Shown one piece after another: positions 46,315 to 58,600 of a stretch of 64,000 nucleotides of DNA (its first letter is position 1; each line of letters starts with the position of its first letter). Source of the DNA: Otatea glauca (taxonomy: Eukaryota; Streptophyta; Magnoliopsida; Poales; Poaceae); contig CM070713.1 in assembly GCA_036346275.1 (NCBI GenBank), positions 77,368,382-77,432,381 on the forward strand, written 5' to 3'. Position numbers and translations under genes: made by a program. A model generated the notes under the pieces. It worked only from the letters and a program-made list of their open reading frames with translations, made no database searches and was not told the origin of the DNA.

Positions 46315-49300
46315 TAGTGGTGGCCAAACAGGCGGCCTGGCCTGGCACAACATGGTCCGAACGCAACACGACTCGTTTAAGCCTGGCATTAAATGGGTCG
46401 TGCTGTGCCGGTCCACAGGCCGAGGTCACGGCCCAAGTACGCCTTTGATGGCTGCCTGGTCAGCATGGGTACAAACGGTCGACAGGCACGCAAAATTAAA
46501 AAAAATCAGAAAATTTTAATAATATATATAGAAAAATTGAAAAATCGTAATATTTTGAAAAAAAATGCAGAAAAAATTGGAAAAAACTAGAATAATTAGA
46601 AAAACTAAAAGGAATGTAGAAAAACTTTAAAAAATCCATGTAAATTAGAAAAAGAAAATATATAAAATACAATTCTAAAAGGAGATAAATAATTAGAATT
46701 AAATAATAAGCTTTATTAATGTTTGGCTGCCTCGTTAAAACTTTGCCAAGTAAAAACTCAATATGAGAAAACCTTGGCAAAGAAAAAAGAGTACATCCTA
46801 TAACTCAGTGATACAGGAAAAAAAGTAAAGATTACAATTATTCTTTCTGACTATCTAGATAAAGATTTTCAAACGTTGCTGCCAACTCAACATTTTCTAT
46901 AGTGTGTTGAGCTCGTTGATCAGCTTGTTCCTAATCTTTCACAATGAGAAGTATTTCCACCACTTCACTTGTCAGATTTATTCTTCTCTCCTCGATTATT
47001 CTTCTGGACAGACCAAAAGCAGATTCCGAAAAAACAGTGGAGACAGGAAATGTTAACACATCTTGTGCTAATATGGAAAGCACTAGATATGTTATCTTGT
47101 GCTCATACCACCACTCCAAAATATTGAAGTCCCCTTACTGCTCTTGGTAGTTGACAGTGTCGCTGTTAAGATAGGTAATTAGCTCCCCACCACTTGTTGT
47201 TGTGTCGACATTTGATGTTGTGTCCGCACTTGATGTTGTTGTAGTCGAACTCCTTAAGGTAGAGCCACCTGCACCCTATGTCTTTCTTCACGCAGTTTTC
47301 TTCTTACCTGTTGTGCGTGTTAGTGGAGGTCATTGCATGCGAACTCCAGTAAACTTTTGATCGTACTTAGCATAAACTTGAGATAAGTTAGCACAGATAT
47401 TTGAAAAATAATTAGAATAATCAGTACCCACCGCATCACTTAGAAGTGAGAGAACATTAGCAAATCATCGAACTTTAACTCTAGGATCTAAAATAGATAC
47501 AAATGCATATAACATAGGAATTTCTTTCCAATACTTCAAAATTTTAGTTTTCATAGCATAAACAGATTCACGTAAAATATTATCATTTTTGTGGTTCCTT
47601 AAGTGGGTAGCAATTTCTAGAATATGATGCGCAATTAAATGAGAGGTTGAGTAATAAACTCCAGATAAAGCAACAGTGGAATCATAAAAAGGTTTTAAAA
47701 ATGATAGCAAGTATTCGGCAACATTGGTAACATACCAATGTTGTTTTGTGAGTAGCAATTGACTGTCCTGGCTACGATAGTGCGTATTAATAAAAATAGA
47801 AAATGTGCTCTTATAGGGTATGAGTGATTTAAGCATCAAGTAAGTAGAGTTACATCTAATAGGCATATCCAAACCAAATTTACATGGACGTACCTCTATT
47901 GCAATACAATAAGTCTTATATACTACTACTCGTTGATTAGAATTATTTAAGAAAGAATTGCAATGCGAAAAGGTTTAAGGTACTAGTCTAACCTCTTCAA
48001 ACCAGATTTAACTAAGAGATTAATAATATGGCAAGCACAACGTTGATGTAATAAGAAAGATTCGGCGTACGAATTAAAAAGCGGAGTAAGGATGGTCATT
48101 GCAGAAGTGTTTGCTGCAGCATTATGTAATGTTATTGAAAAAATTTATCTGTGAGGCCAAAATCTTTCACAACTTTTACAATACAATCAGCTATATTCTC
48201 ACGAGTGTGTGCTACATCAATTAATTTGAACCCTATAATTCTCTTCTCTAGTTGGTAGTCATTGTTTACATAATGAGCAACTACACTAAGGTAATCCTCT
48301 TTAGCCCTACCACTCTATATATCTGATGTCAAAGACACAGAAAAAATATAGGTATTAAATAGCTCTTTTAGCTTATTACTACAATTATTATAGTATTTAA
48401 TCAGATCTCTAGTTGTTGTCTGTCTATAAATTACAGAAAACCTAGGATTATGAGCAGTCCTAATATAGTTTTCAAATGCTGGTGATCACCAAAATTTAAA
48501 GGTAGATCTTGAGAAGTAATTAAACAACAAAGAGATTCACGAGTTACCTTAGGATTGTAGTTCCAGTGACGTACCGTACCGTCGGGGTTGTACTGCAGGT
48601 GCGTCTGTCTCAAAGCCGCCCCCGCTTTTCTCCTACAACTATCAGCATGTCTCTTCAAATGCCCCGTTCCATCTAAAGATTTCGTAGTTAATTTATGCTT
48701 ACAATATTTACAAATAGCATACTTGCTCTGAACGTCGTCTGATGTCTCGAAAATCTGCTCGAAATCTTCCCTGACTCCCGATGTACTGCGTCTTGATCTT
48801 TTTGCCCTGGTGCTTGCCGACGTAGTAGCACTTGTAGAGCCTGAGGATGGTACATGTACTGCAGCTTCTTCAGCTTGATAGTATGCAAGAAGCTTCTTGG
48901 GTGAAATATGAAATCAAAAGCCGGGAAAGACGCAAAAATCTTGTTGCTCCATAAAGAAAACTGCAAGAAATAAATATGCTATTGGTACTCTAATCTCATT
49001 TGAAATAATAAGAACAATGAAAACTAATATCACTATTCTTACCTTGATTTCTTGACAGAAGCCGGAAGTTGGATTTCGGTTTTTTAGAATTTTAGCAAAA
49101 CTATTTTGAATTTTACCAAATTATCATCAAGAGCAAAAGAATTTTTATAAGAGAATACAGAGAAGATATTGTAAGTTTGCTGGTAGAGAAATGAGGAGGG
49201 CTACTACCCTATTTATAGGAGATTTTTTGTGATTTTTTAGATTTTTTTGGATTTTTCTAAATTTTTAAAGCATCCAACGGCTAAAAACAGTCATTTTTCA

Positions 49301-49523
49301 AATAAACGGACCGTATCGGGTCGCGTCATACCGTAATCTAATTATCCGTAAACGAGCCATACCATGCCGGCCCACCGGGCCGAGGTGCCGGTCCAAATAC
49401 AGCACTGGCTACCAGGCTATGCCAGCACCGTCCATTTATGGTCGGGTGATGCCTTACCTGAACTGTATCTACAGTGCTGGGTCTAATGTCGGCCCGTTTG
49501 GCACGCCCATCTGGCCATCGCTA
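46315..49523 (-). mobile_element. full-length hAT transposon with broken transposase (group B)
   Basis: A 3,209-bp element with exact 8-bp target duplications CTTGCAGC (46307-46314, 49524-49531). Inverted tips TAGTGGTGGCCAAACAGGC and, from the right, TAGCGATGGCCAGATGGGC. GC-rich subterminal regions rich in GGCCCG/GGTCC words flank an AT-rich centre with transposase remnants on the minus strand. The 471-bp element at 62351-62821 shares the tips and subterminal words. Confidence 0.92.
46931..48966 (-). pseudogene. hAT transposase (BED finger to C-terminal dimerisation domain), disrupted
   Basis: Minus-strand pieces in transposase order: BED-type zinc finger near 48640-48730 (CKYCKHKLTTKSLDGTGH then LKRHADSC, with C-x2-C and H-x3-H ligands); a central part at 47465-47872 (WYVTNVAEYLLSFLKPFYDS, KILKYWKEIPMLYAFVSILD PR type); and the hAT C-terminal dimerisation block at 46931-47119 (DVLTFPVSTVFSESAFGLS, RRIIEERRINLTSEVVE). 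Stops and frameshifts separate them, so no complete transposase is made from this copy. Confidence 0.85.
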
Positions 49524-49788
49524 CTTGCAGCCGTCCGATGAGCCCATCTGAAGCATGTCACTGTCTTCCTCTGGAAGAAGCCTCGACGCCATCAACCAAC
49601 CGCCTCGGTTCCCCTTGATCGCCATTTGTAACTCCTCGCAAACATTCAAAGTTCAAATCCGTACCATTTCCTTCTCCTGCCTTCCATTAATCCGAGGCGA
49701 GGTTTACCGCTAATCCGCGCCTCCGGATCGAATCGAAGCGGGGAGGAGGAGGCGACGGCCGTCTAGGGATACCACGGCTCCCGCGGCG

Positions 49789-52700
49789 ATGGCAGCGCAG
49801 GCGAGGCTGACGCCGAACGGCGTGGGGGCGGCGCTGGAGGGGGATACCAACCTCAAGCCGGTCGTCCAGATCGTCGATCTGCGCGGCGTCAACGTCAACG
49901 GCGCCGGCGCGTCTCGGAGCGAGAGGTTCCGCGCCGTGGTCTCCGACGGCGCCGCCACCTCATCCGCGCTGTTCGCCGCCCAGCTCAGCGACCTAGCGCG
50001 CTCCGGCCTCCTCCGCCGCGGCGCCATCGTACAACTCCTCGAGTACGTCATCAACGACGTCGGGGCCAGAAGGTTTGCTTCAGCCTCCGCCTTCCCCTAG
50101 CCCGCTTAGATCGATGCTTGATTGCGTGCAATTTGGTCGGTTTCGGTTAGGGTTCGTTCCTGCGCGTGTGTTCGCATGCGTGTCGCAGTTTGTGTTGGGA
50201 TGCGATTTTGGCGCCTGTCAGTATCGTCTAATTCGCGCTTTAGATTGGTACTTGTCATTAGTTTGGGAAATCTGTTTCGCTGATACTCATGTTTATGCTT
50301 TCGTAGGTACTAGTAGTGAACTAGTTTTTTAGCGAACAGTAGTAGTGAACTAGTGATGCATCAAATATTTAGTTCCATTGACCTGTTTGTGATATCATTT
50401 GAATTGGTGCTGATTGAATTGTATTCTGTAACCGCTTTATATGATCAGAAGAGGTCTGGGTAATAATTCGGAATGATTAGGTTGTGTTGTGAATTTTGAT
50501 CCAGATTGGTGCTTTCCAACTGTTAGTTGATCGTCTAACAAATGTTAGTTGAACAATTTTCTTGTCGTCCTGATCACAAAATAGTGTGGTATGTGGTTTG
50601 GTAGATCTGGCTGTGCAGCTGGTGCTCACTATTTCTGCCTGGTTAAATGATGAGGTACTATGGTCATTTTGATGATTACCAAAAGTATGTTGTTTGATTT
50701 GGTTCCTTAATCTTGTTATGTAGCAAAATGTTGCTAGGTAGTCTACTAGTCATCATATCTTTGGATCAATTAGGTTCCTTGTTTACTGATTGGGTGCATC
50801 ATGAAGTGTGATTTGATCATTGTAGTTTACGTCTTACTCTGCAGTCATCCTCAGAGATTCAGGTGTAGTTTGCATCTTTCATCTGTTCCCACTTGGTTCA
50901 GCAGTGTACTAGATGGTGCAAGTTGGCATTGAACAATTTTTAGCTGATGATCGAATTTGTTTCTTTTGTCTTCTATTTGTAAATAAAAATAGTTTGAAGC
51001 ATAATTTTATTAATCAGCCTGTGCCGTAATTCAAGTTGTGTTGGCAAAGTAACTATTGTAAATTTGAAGACAGGTTTTTTTTGAAAGGTTTGTTTAAATA
51101 ACAAGTAGAGGAAAATGCATGGTTAGCAGTGCGAATCATTACAGTTGGTGCTAATTTGCTTTCTACATTCTCATATACAACTGATTTGCTGGTGAAGTAC
51201 TGATTACTAGGATACTTTCTAAGTGCAAAATTAGGAATTGTTTCTTGCTATTAAGCTGACTGATTGCAATATCTATAGGATTATCGTCATTCTGAACATG
51301 GGAGTTCTTGTTTCGGAGTGTGAGATCATTGGGAATCCAGTAATGCCTTCAGAAACTGGATTTTCTAACCCAAATCCGACAAGAGTGGAGCAATTTAATG
51401 GAGCACCTCAATATGGTTTGATGGCAGGAAACCCAAATCCCACAAGGCCCAGTGACAATGCTCCGGTCTTCCAACGTTCGATGGCAGGGAACTCTTTGAA
51501 CGCAGCCACCAGACCCACAGACAACGTTCCGGTCATCCAACCAACAGTGCAGCCATCCTATCGCCCTGCACCCAGTTACAAAAATCACGGGGCAATCGTG
51601 AAAAACGAAGCCCCTGCTAGAATAATCCCCATATCTGCTTTAAATCCTTATCAAGGCCGCTGGGCTATCAAGGCTAGAGTTACTGCCAAAGGAGACATCC
51701 GCCGGTACCACAATGCAAAAGGTGATGGCAAAGTGTTCTCCTTTGACCTACTTGATTCTGATGGGGGTGAGATACGGGTGGCATGTTTCAACGCTCTTGT
51801 TGATCGCTTCTTTGAAGTTGTGGAAGTTGGTAAAGTCTATGTGGTATCAAGAGGAAGCTTGAAACCTGCACAGAAGAACTATAACCATCTTAACAATGAG
51901 TGGGAGATTTTATTGGACGCTGGATCAACCGTGGATCTTTGTCCTGATGAGAACAGCTCCATTCCCTCCCAGAGGTTTAACTTCAGACCAATCAATGAAA
52001 TTGAGGATACACAGAACAATGTTATCGTTGATGTCATAGGTGTTGTTATATCTGTCAACCCTTGCACCACAATACAGAGGAAAAATGGCATGGAAACTCA
52101 AAAAAGAATTATTAACCTCAAGGATATGTCTGGTCGAAGTGTTGAGGTAACCATGTGGGGTGAATTTTGCAACAGAGAAGGCTCGCAGCTGCAAGAAATG
52201 GTTGAGTGCGGGATTTTTCCTGTGCTGGCTTTCAAAGCAGGAAAAGTGAATGATTTCAGTGGCAAGTCTGTTGGCACAATTTCTTCTTCTCAGCTCTTCA
52301 TAAACCCTGATCTTGCTGAAGCTCACAGTCTCAGGCAATGGTTTGATGCTGGAGGAAGAGATGCTTCTACTCAGTCCATATCCAGGGATGTCACTCCTGC
52401 AGCATCAAGAAACGAGATCCGAAAGACAGTAGCACAAATTAAGGACGAAGGCCTTGGAATGGGGGACAAACCTGATTGGGTTACGGTGAAAGCGACCGTT
52501 ATATTCTTCAAGAACAACTTCTGCTATGCAGCCTGCCCTAACATGATAGGCGACAGGCAATGCAATAAGAAGGTGACGAAGGCGAGCTCTGGCAATTGGT
52601 GCTGCGACAAATGCGATAAAGAGTTTCCAGAGTGCAACTACAGGTATCTTCTGCAGTTACAGATTCAAGATCACTCGGGAACAACTTGGGTGACAGCATT

Positions 52701-52959
52701 TGAAGAGTCCGGGCAGGAGTTACTCGGTTGCTCTGCGCGAGAGCTCTACATGCTTAGAGAGAGCGGGGATCATCGTTTTGCAGAGATCATGCTCCACTGT
52801 TTGTTTCAGGATTATCTCCTCAGACTGAAAGTCAAAGAAGAAACGTACGGCGATGAGCGAAGTGTGAAGATCACCTTGGCCAAAGTGGAGAGGGTTGATC
52901 CTTCAGGCGAAAGTAAACATCTGCTTGATTTAATTTCAAGGTCGACAGCATTGTATTAA
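49789..52959 (+). CDS. RPA1A: Replication protein A 70-kDa subunit (RPA1)
   Basis: Large subunit of the single-strand-DNA-binding heterotrimer used in replication, repair and meiotic recombination. Two exons, 49789-50072 and 51279-52959 (intron 1,206 bp), give 654 residues, the usual size for plant RPA1. N-terminal protein-interaction OB fold about 1-110; a linker with repeated NPNPTRP/TRPTDN-type units; DBD-A from about residue 211 (PISALNPYQGRWAIKARV); DBD-B about 330-440; DBD-C from about 485 with the zinc finger C514, C523, C537, C540 (CPNMIGDRQC and CCDKC). It ends ISRSTALY. The start ATG lies in GCGATGG context, in a GC-rich first exon. The paralogue letter follows rice OsRPA1a, recalled as the neighbour of GRF1; the family is certain. 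Confidence 0.95.
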
Positions 52960-53375
52960 GTAGTGGTCACTAGTCCATAAGTCGCACCCCCCATGAGGTG
53001 TGGCAGTGTCCATAGCTCGCACGCACCAAGGTTTCTCTACCATATTAAGGAATTTATTTGGTTCAGTATTGATATATTTTCTTTTTTGTTGTGCCAGCTA
53101 CTTCCTTACTGAAGCATATTAATGCCTCAGCTTACAGTATCTCTTCCCTTTTTAACCGAGCAATGCAGTTGTAGTTTCTCTGGTAGTCACAGTTTGTACA
53201 GGCCCCTCTTTGCTTAGCTCTGTCGTGAGTCGTGAATCGTGTCTATTACTTAGTTGCTGTTCCATCAAGACTTGTAAGCGGTGATTTTTAGGGTTCTGTA
53301 AGCTGTTACTCCTAGGGAGCATAACGGGTGAAAACGCCCAAACTAACAAATACTCGGAAATTTTGATTGTGCGCC
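52960..53375 (+). other. RPA1 3' UTR and spacer
   Basis: Directly after the TAA. T-rich and without ORF domains; the 3' end was not determined. Confidence 0.45.
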
Positions 53376-54706
53376 GTTGGATTGTACACCAAGGGCCAAG
53401 ATCCTTGTGGAGCATTCCCCTACCACTCAAAAGTGTATTTACAAATAACCCCCCGTAACAGTCGTATATATATTGCGCTCAACGCCCTGTTCAAGTTCAA
53501 CAAAATGGACATGTATGTTCATGTTCACATTCTTCGGGAAAAATAAAAAAATAAAAAAAGCATGTTCATTTTCAAGTGCAAGAAGTTGGATTTTCCTCTT
53601 TCGGATTTCATCTTCATGCTAGAAAAAAATGTCTTCAAGAAATGCTAGAAAAAAGAACAAGAAATTCGGGATATTTTTTTAGGGATTTTCGGGACAAAAT
53701 TTGGAGCATTTCAGATCCAAGGAAATAAAAAAAAAGTAAGTGACCAAACAAGAACATGGGCATGAACACGAACAGGAACACCGACATGATCATGAACGCA
53801 AACTTGTAGTTGCATTTTCGGATTTCATCAAGAACTTGCATCTTCAAAAAAAAATCTTCAAGAAATTGCTGTATTTTCAGATGCAACTTTTTTGTTTTGT
53901 TTTCGCTTTTGCTTCTTCAAGAAGATTTCCCTTTTTCTTCGTCAAGAAATTGTGTTTCCAGATCTTGTCTCCAAGAAAACGCGCGAAAAAATACAAGAAA
54001 TTTCGTCCTTCTATAAATTGCGCTTTCATTTTTTTTTGTCTCCAAGACAATGCATGGAAAAGTTACAATTTCCGGTCTTCAATAAATTGCGTTTTCAGAT
54101 CTTGCCTCCAAGAAAATGCAAGAAAAATTACAATAATTGCCAGTAAACAAAATTGCAAGAGCTAGGTGGAGGAAAATGGTCGCCGCCGAGGTGGATGAAG
54201 AATGCATCCACAGATCCGGGCGCCCTGTCGTCAGATACGGCCTCTGTGTCACCCGCCACCGCACATACCTCAAGAACCGAGCTTCCTGTCACCAGATCTA
54301 GCAGAGCTCGTCCTTCCCAGCTCTTGGATCCATGACGGTGGCTCCTCGACTCCAGGACTAGCCAACTCCGTTGGCTCGCAATGGTCTTCCCCGTCGCCGA
54401 CTTGGAGGTGGATGGCAAGATAGGGAGAGGTGGACCAAATCCGGTGGATCCCGTCATCGGTGAAGAGCAACAGGTCCAGATCCGGCGGATCCCGTGACCG
54501 GCGTACTTGATGCGACGTGATGACAACTTATCGGAGTTAAGACATCCACCAGCCAGAGTTGTTCCGCTGCATCAAAGAGGGGCTTGGGGAGAGGGATAAT
54601 GGGAGAGAGAGTGGTGGTGGGAGGAGAGTGAGGAAAAGGATTTACAAGGGGTTATTTTGCAAAAATCGCAGATGAGGGAGGGATCCAGAACTTTTGTACA
54701 CAACAA
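53376..54706. mobile_element. probable foldback (Mutator-like) element
   Basis: The left part (GTACACCAAGGGCCAAGATCC...TTTACAAATAACCCCC) is weakly mirrored by the right part (GGGGTTATTTTGCAAAAATC...GGATCCAGAACTTTTGTACAC). Between them lie degenerate repeats of AAGAAATTG and TCTTCAAGAA words (53640-54140) and a GC-rich block (54170-54520) without domains. No target duplication was confirmed. Confidence 0.4.
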
Positions 54707-55400
54707 GGTTCAGCTTGCTTAGGTTGATTTATAGCTTAAAGTCAGTTTTTAGTTTAAACAATAAAAAAAAATTGACTTTTATATGCAGTAGAGGTAGATA
54801 ATTTTATCTTAACTTTAGTACTATTAGTCTAAGATTAACCTTAATTATATAAAGGCTTATAGCTTTTAAAAAAAATCAGGTAAAAATACACCTTTTTGTT
54901 TAGCCTTTACCGTTTTTAGGTGATATGCTTCCGTTACTCCTATGTGGAACCGCTTAGATGCTGAGTTGCATCACTTCTTTACGTTCAAATCGATACTAGT
55001 CTATGAATCAAAGAACAAAAAATCGATACTAGTCTACATTGGCATACTTCCCTTCCGTAAATTTATTTCTGTTGGGTAACTTGTCTGCATAGTTTCACTA
55101 AGCACTACAGCTTCCAGGTTTCCAGAAAACACCACCTCGTACCTTTTTTTCTTGACATTAACTCACCTCGTACATAATAATTACATATGGCAAGGCTCTC
55201 TGGACACCCAATTACAAGCTGCAGCTGTGTAGAGAAATGAATTCACAGGAGGAAAAAAAAGCCATTGCATGCGTGTAGGTTATTTACTTTGCACGCGGAG
55301 AACGCGAACACAAATTTGTTGTAACAATATGTAATGTTCATCGTCCAAAAGCGTACATCTATCTCAGTAGTTTTCTCTATTTGCATGCAGTTTCTCTATT
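54707..55400. other. AT-rich spacer
   Basis: No gene or defined repeat. It separates RPA1 from the convergent MYB gene. Confidence 0.45.
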
Positions 55401-55676
55401 TGCATGCAGTACATGGATCACAAAAATCCCGACCCTTTTCCCTGTACAAACTTACTGCTCTGCCCTGACAACTTGATTGGCACTGCCAAGTCGCCCGCTT
55501 GTGACTGCAACTCAGCTAGTTCTTTCACCCGTAACAAAATGGATGGCGGTATTGGTATCGTAGAAGGATTATTTTTCCGCGGACAAACACCCTGCTCAGA
55601 GGAGTGAAGAAAATGAATAATCCAGAACCAAAAGATGGCAGGATGGAAGAAATGAACTGACAAGAAAAGACGGTGC

Positions 55677-58600
55677 TCATGTGAGTTGAAGAGGGAGAGT
55701 GATTACATCTTTTTCCGTGTGAAGCTGTGTCTGGCTGGCCCTGATCAGATTCCGCCACTTATCCTGAATAAGCAGTGTGATTCATTAGAAATTCAAATTG
55801 AATGAAAAACTGAGGAGTTGTACAAGCAATCGCACCTTGAGATCCACTGAGGTGCGGTAAGAATATGAGGCGAAGGCTAGTCTTCTAATCTCAGACCATT
55901 TGCCAGCCCCGTACCGAGTCACACCATCAACCAGCTTCAGAACCTCGCACAGTGTCCATGCTCGATGATGCTTCCGCTTCAAACCCCGCTTTATTTTGGG
56001 TTTGGCATCAGCGCTGCAGAAATCATTTGCTTGTACGGTCTGTACCTCCTTACTATCAGTTGTTTCTATATGCCCTCCTTTCTTCTCAGCATTTTTCTAG
56101 AAGCAAGTTGGACAGAAGAAAAATATTTTATTGCGTGTAGGACACAGGTCAATATTGCAACTCAGCAACAATGTTTGGGGTACTGGGTGTTTCAAAATAC
56201 TCTCTCCGTCCTAATATAAGTTCATAGCCCAACATAAGCACAAATCAAGAAGACACTAAATCTAAGAAAAAAGTTAATGTTATTGGAACATACATGCCCC
56301 TATTAACTAGCATACTACAAAACCTTTTCAGTATTAAAGGAGGTATATAGTGAAAATATTGCAATAGCTACAACTTTGATCTCCGCAATGGACTTATATT
56401 ATATGACAACGCTTTCCAAGAATGAGGACTTATATTGCCGAATGGATGGAGTATATTTCTAGTTAATTGTCAGCTTCTTAAGTTCGGATTTTCATTAAGA
56501 GGTCCTACATGACCAGAGGCATACCGTTAGTGGAACCTCTATAGCTTTGCTTACGTGGTTCCCCTGTTCACCATCTTTCTCCAACATCATCTCAACTGCT
56601 TTCTGAACCTCAGTACATTCCACAGAAGGCTCGTGATCCTGTTATTCGAGGTAATAAAAGGAGCACATTTAGGGACCTATCACCTATGTCCTATGGTGAG
56701 ACAGCAAAACAATGATAACACATACTGCAATTTACTCTAACAGTTCAGCTGGGCACTATGGCAAGTTGCATCGACTTTCCAATGGCCTAGGTTACTGTGC
56801 TACTTTTTCTTTCCTTCAGGTTGTCCACTCGACTATCGGTGTAAATTGTTATAACAGAGCACTCGAAATATGGCACAGCAAACCTTTCTTACCAATTATA
56901 CATTGCACCTACATGTCAGGTACAGACTATTGGGACGTGGATGGGGAAAGAGATGTATAGAAGTGAGACCAACATGCTAAACGCTTTAAGAGACAGTACA
57001 GGTGAATCACTTGGCCACATTTTGTTTATGAAAATAGCATAAGGGAATGGTAAGAATAAGGTGTGTTTGGCTGCTTGTACCAAGTAGTACATGTATGAAT
57101 GGTTTAAGAAAAAAGTCATCTATGTGTTTGGTTGCTTCAATGAAACCACCCTATCCTGGATTGTGGGATATAAATTTGATGAATATTCTCTATAGATACT
57201 AAATCATTCCATTCATCCAAAACAATTGAACCAAATAGTACAGCACCATCCTATCTCTCAACCTCATCCCACCAACCAAACACACCATTAGACAGCAAAA
57301 TGGGGTAAAGAGTTGAGTGAAAAAAATTCAACAAATACATAAATGATAATTGGGTACTCAATAGAGTTGCTTCTACAAGCTAAGTTTCTTAGGTGGGAAT
57401 TTGGCATCTGAGCATACAGCAATTTTGTCCTACTTGGGGGCATACTGAAAATTACAGGCCAAAATGTATCAACAAAGTGCTTTGTGCAAGTAATTATTAT
57501 TTTGGCAAACAAAGCTACTAAGGTCCAGTATCATGCAAACAAAAGGTACTTGGTTGGGGGGGGGGGGGGGGCATGTGTAACATCGTTCCCTAAATATAGT
57601 AATTCAATATCTTCCGCTGTTTTGCAGTAATAATATAAGACAGACAAATTGCCCAAAGTTGTGAAAATAAATTATGCATTAGTAGATTATTACCAAAAAT
57701 GAAATGAAGTTCCTCCTAGGGCGCCCTCTTCTCATCCTCGAAGTGTAAGGAACATGCACACTGAATCCTCCAAGAGTGTCCTTTCGGGTGAGATAAGTTG
57801 TACACAATGAATCAACTTCAGTGTCCTTTCGGGTAGGATAAGTTGTACACACTAAATCAACTTCATGGAAAGGTGTTACCCGTGGTTTCCATAACACCTC
57901 ATCACGTGCAGGCCTTTTTCCTGGCAAAGAAAGTTTTCCAGTGTAGTCGTTAGTCTCAACATCTGAGAGCTCCTCAATGTATCTTTTTGTTGGCTTTCTA
58001 ATTCTCTTAGCAGTGCCTTGTTCAGCCAGAAGAGTTCCTTGTGGCTCATCGTTATCTGTTGGTACTCTTTTTAGCCTCTTGGAGGATCCCTGTTGATCCT
58101 CACCATGATAGTATGAATCTCTCTCATTTCCTGGATCCAATACTTGGTCCCTAGCCAAAGAAGTAGCTTCAAGCTCAACCTTAGGTACTCCTTCAATGGC
58201 TGGTATCTCTTGTTTGACATCCTTGCCAACAATTTTATAATCTTTAACTACACAACCTGAACTTGGAACATCACAGGAATTGGTCAACCCCATTGTAATC
58301 CGTCTTTTGAGCCATAACTTGTCCTTGACAGTAGTTTGGCGCCCAAATGTGGCTCTAAATGCTTCCTGAAGTTCTCTAATTGTAAGATTATCCAAGCAAA
58401 TTTCTCCTCTTAAAATGGAAAAATCAGGCACTGCACTAGTAACTTCAGAAACAGATGGTCCTGTAGATGTGTCATTTACAGGTCTTGAGCAGGCATCTGC
58501 ATTCTCTTTTTCAGCACTGCAAGAGTAATTTAACACTGTTGATTTCGTAGTCTCGGTTGAAGCATTGTCCTGTTGAACAATACTATCCTGTTGTTCTGTG

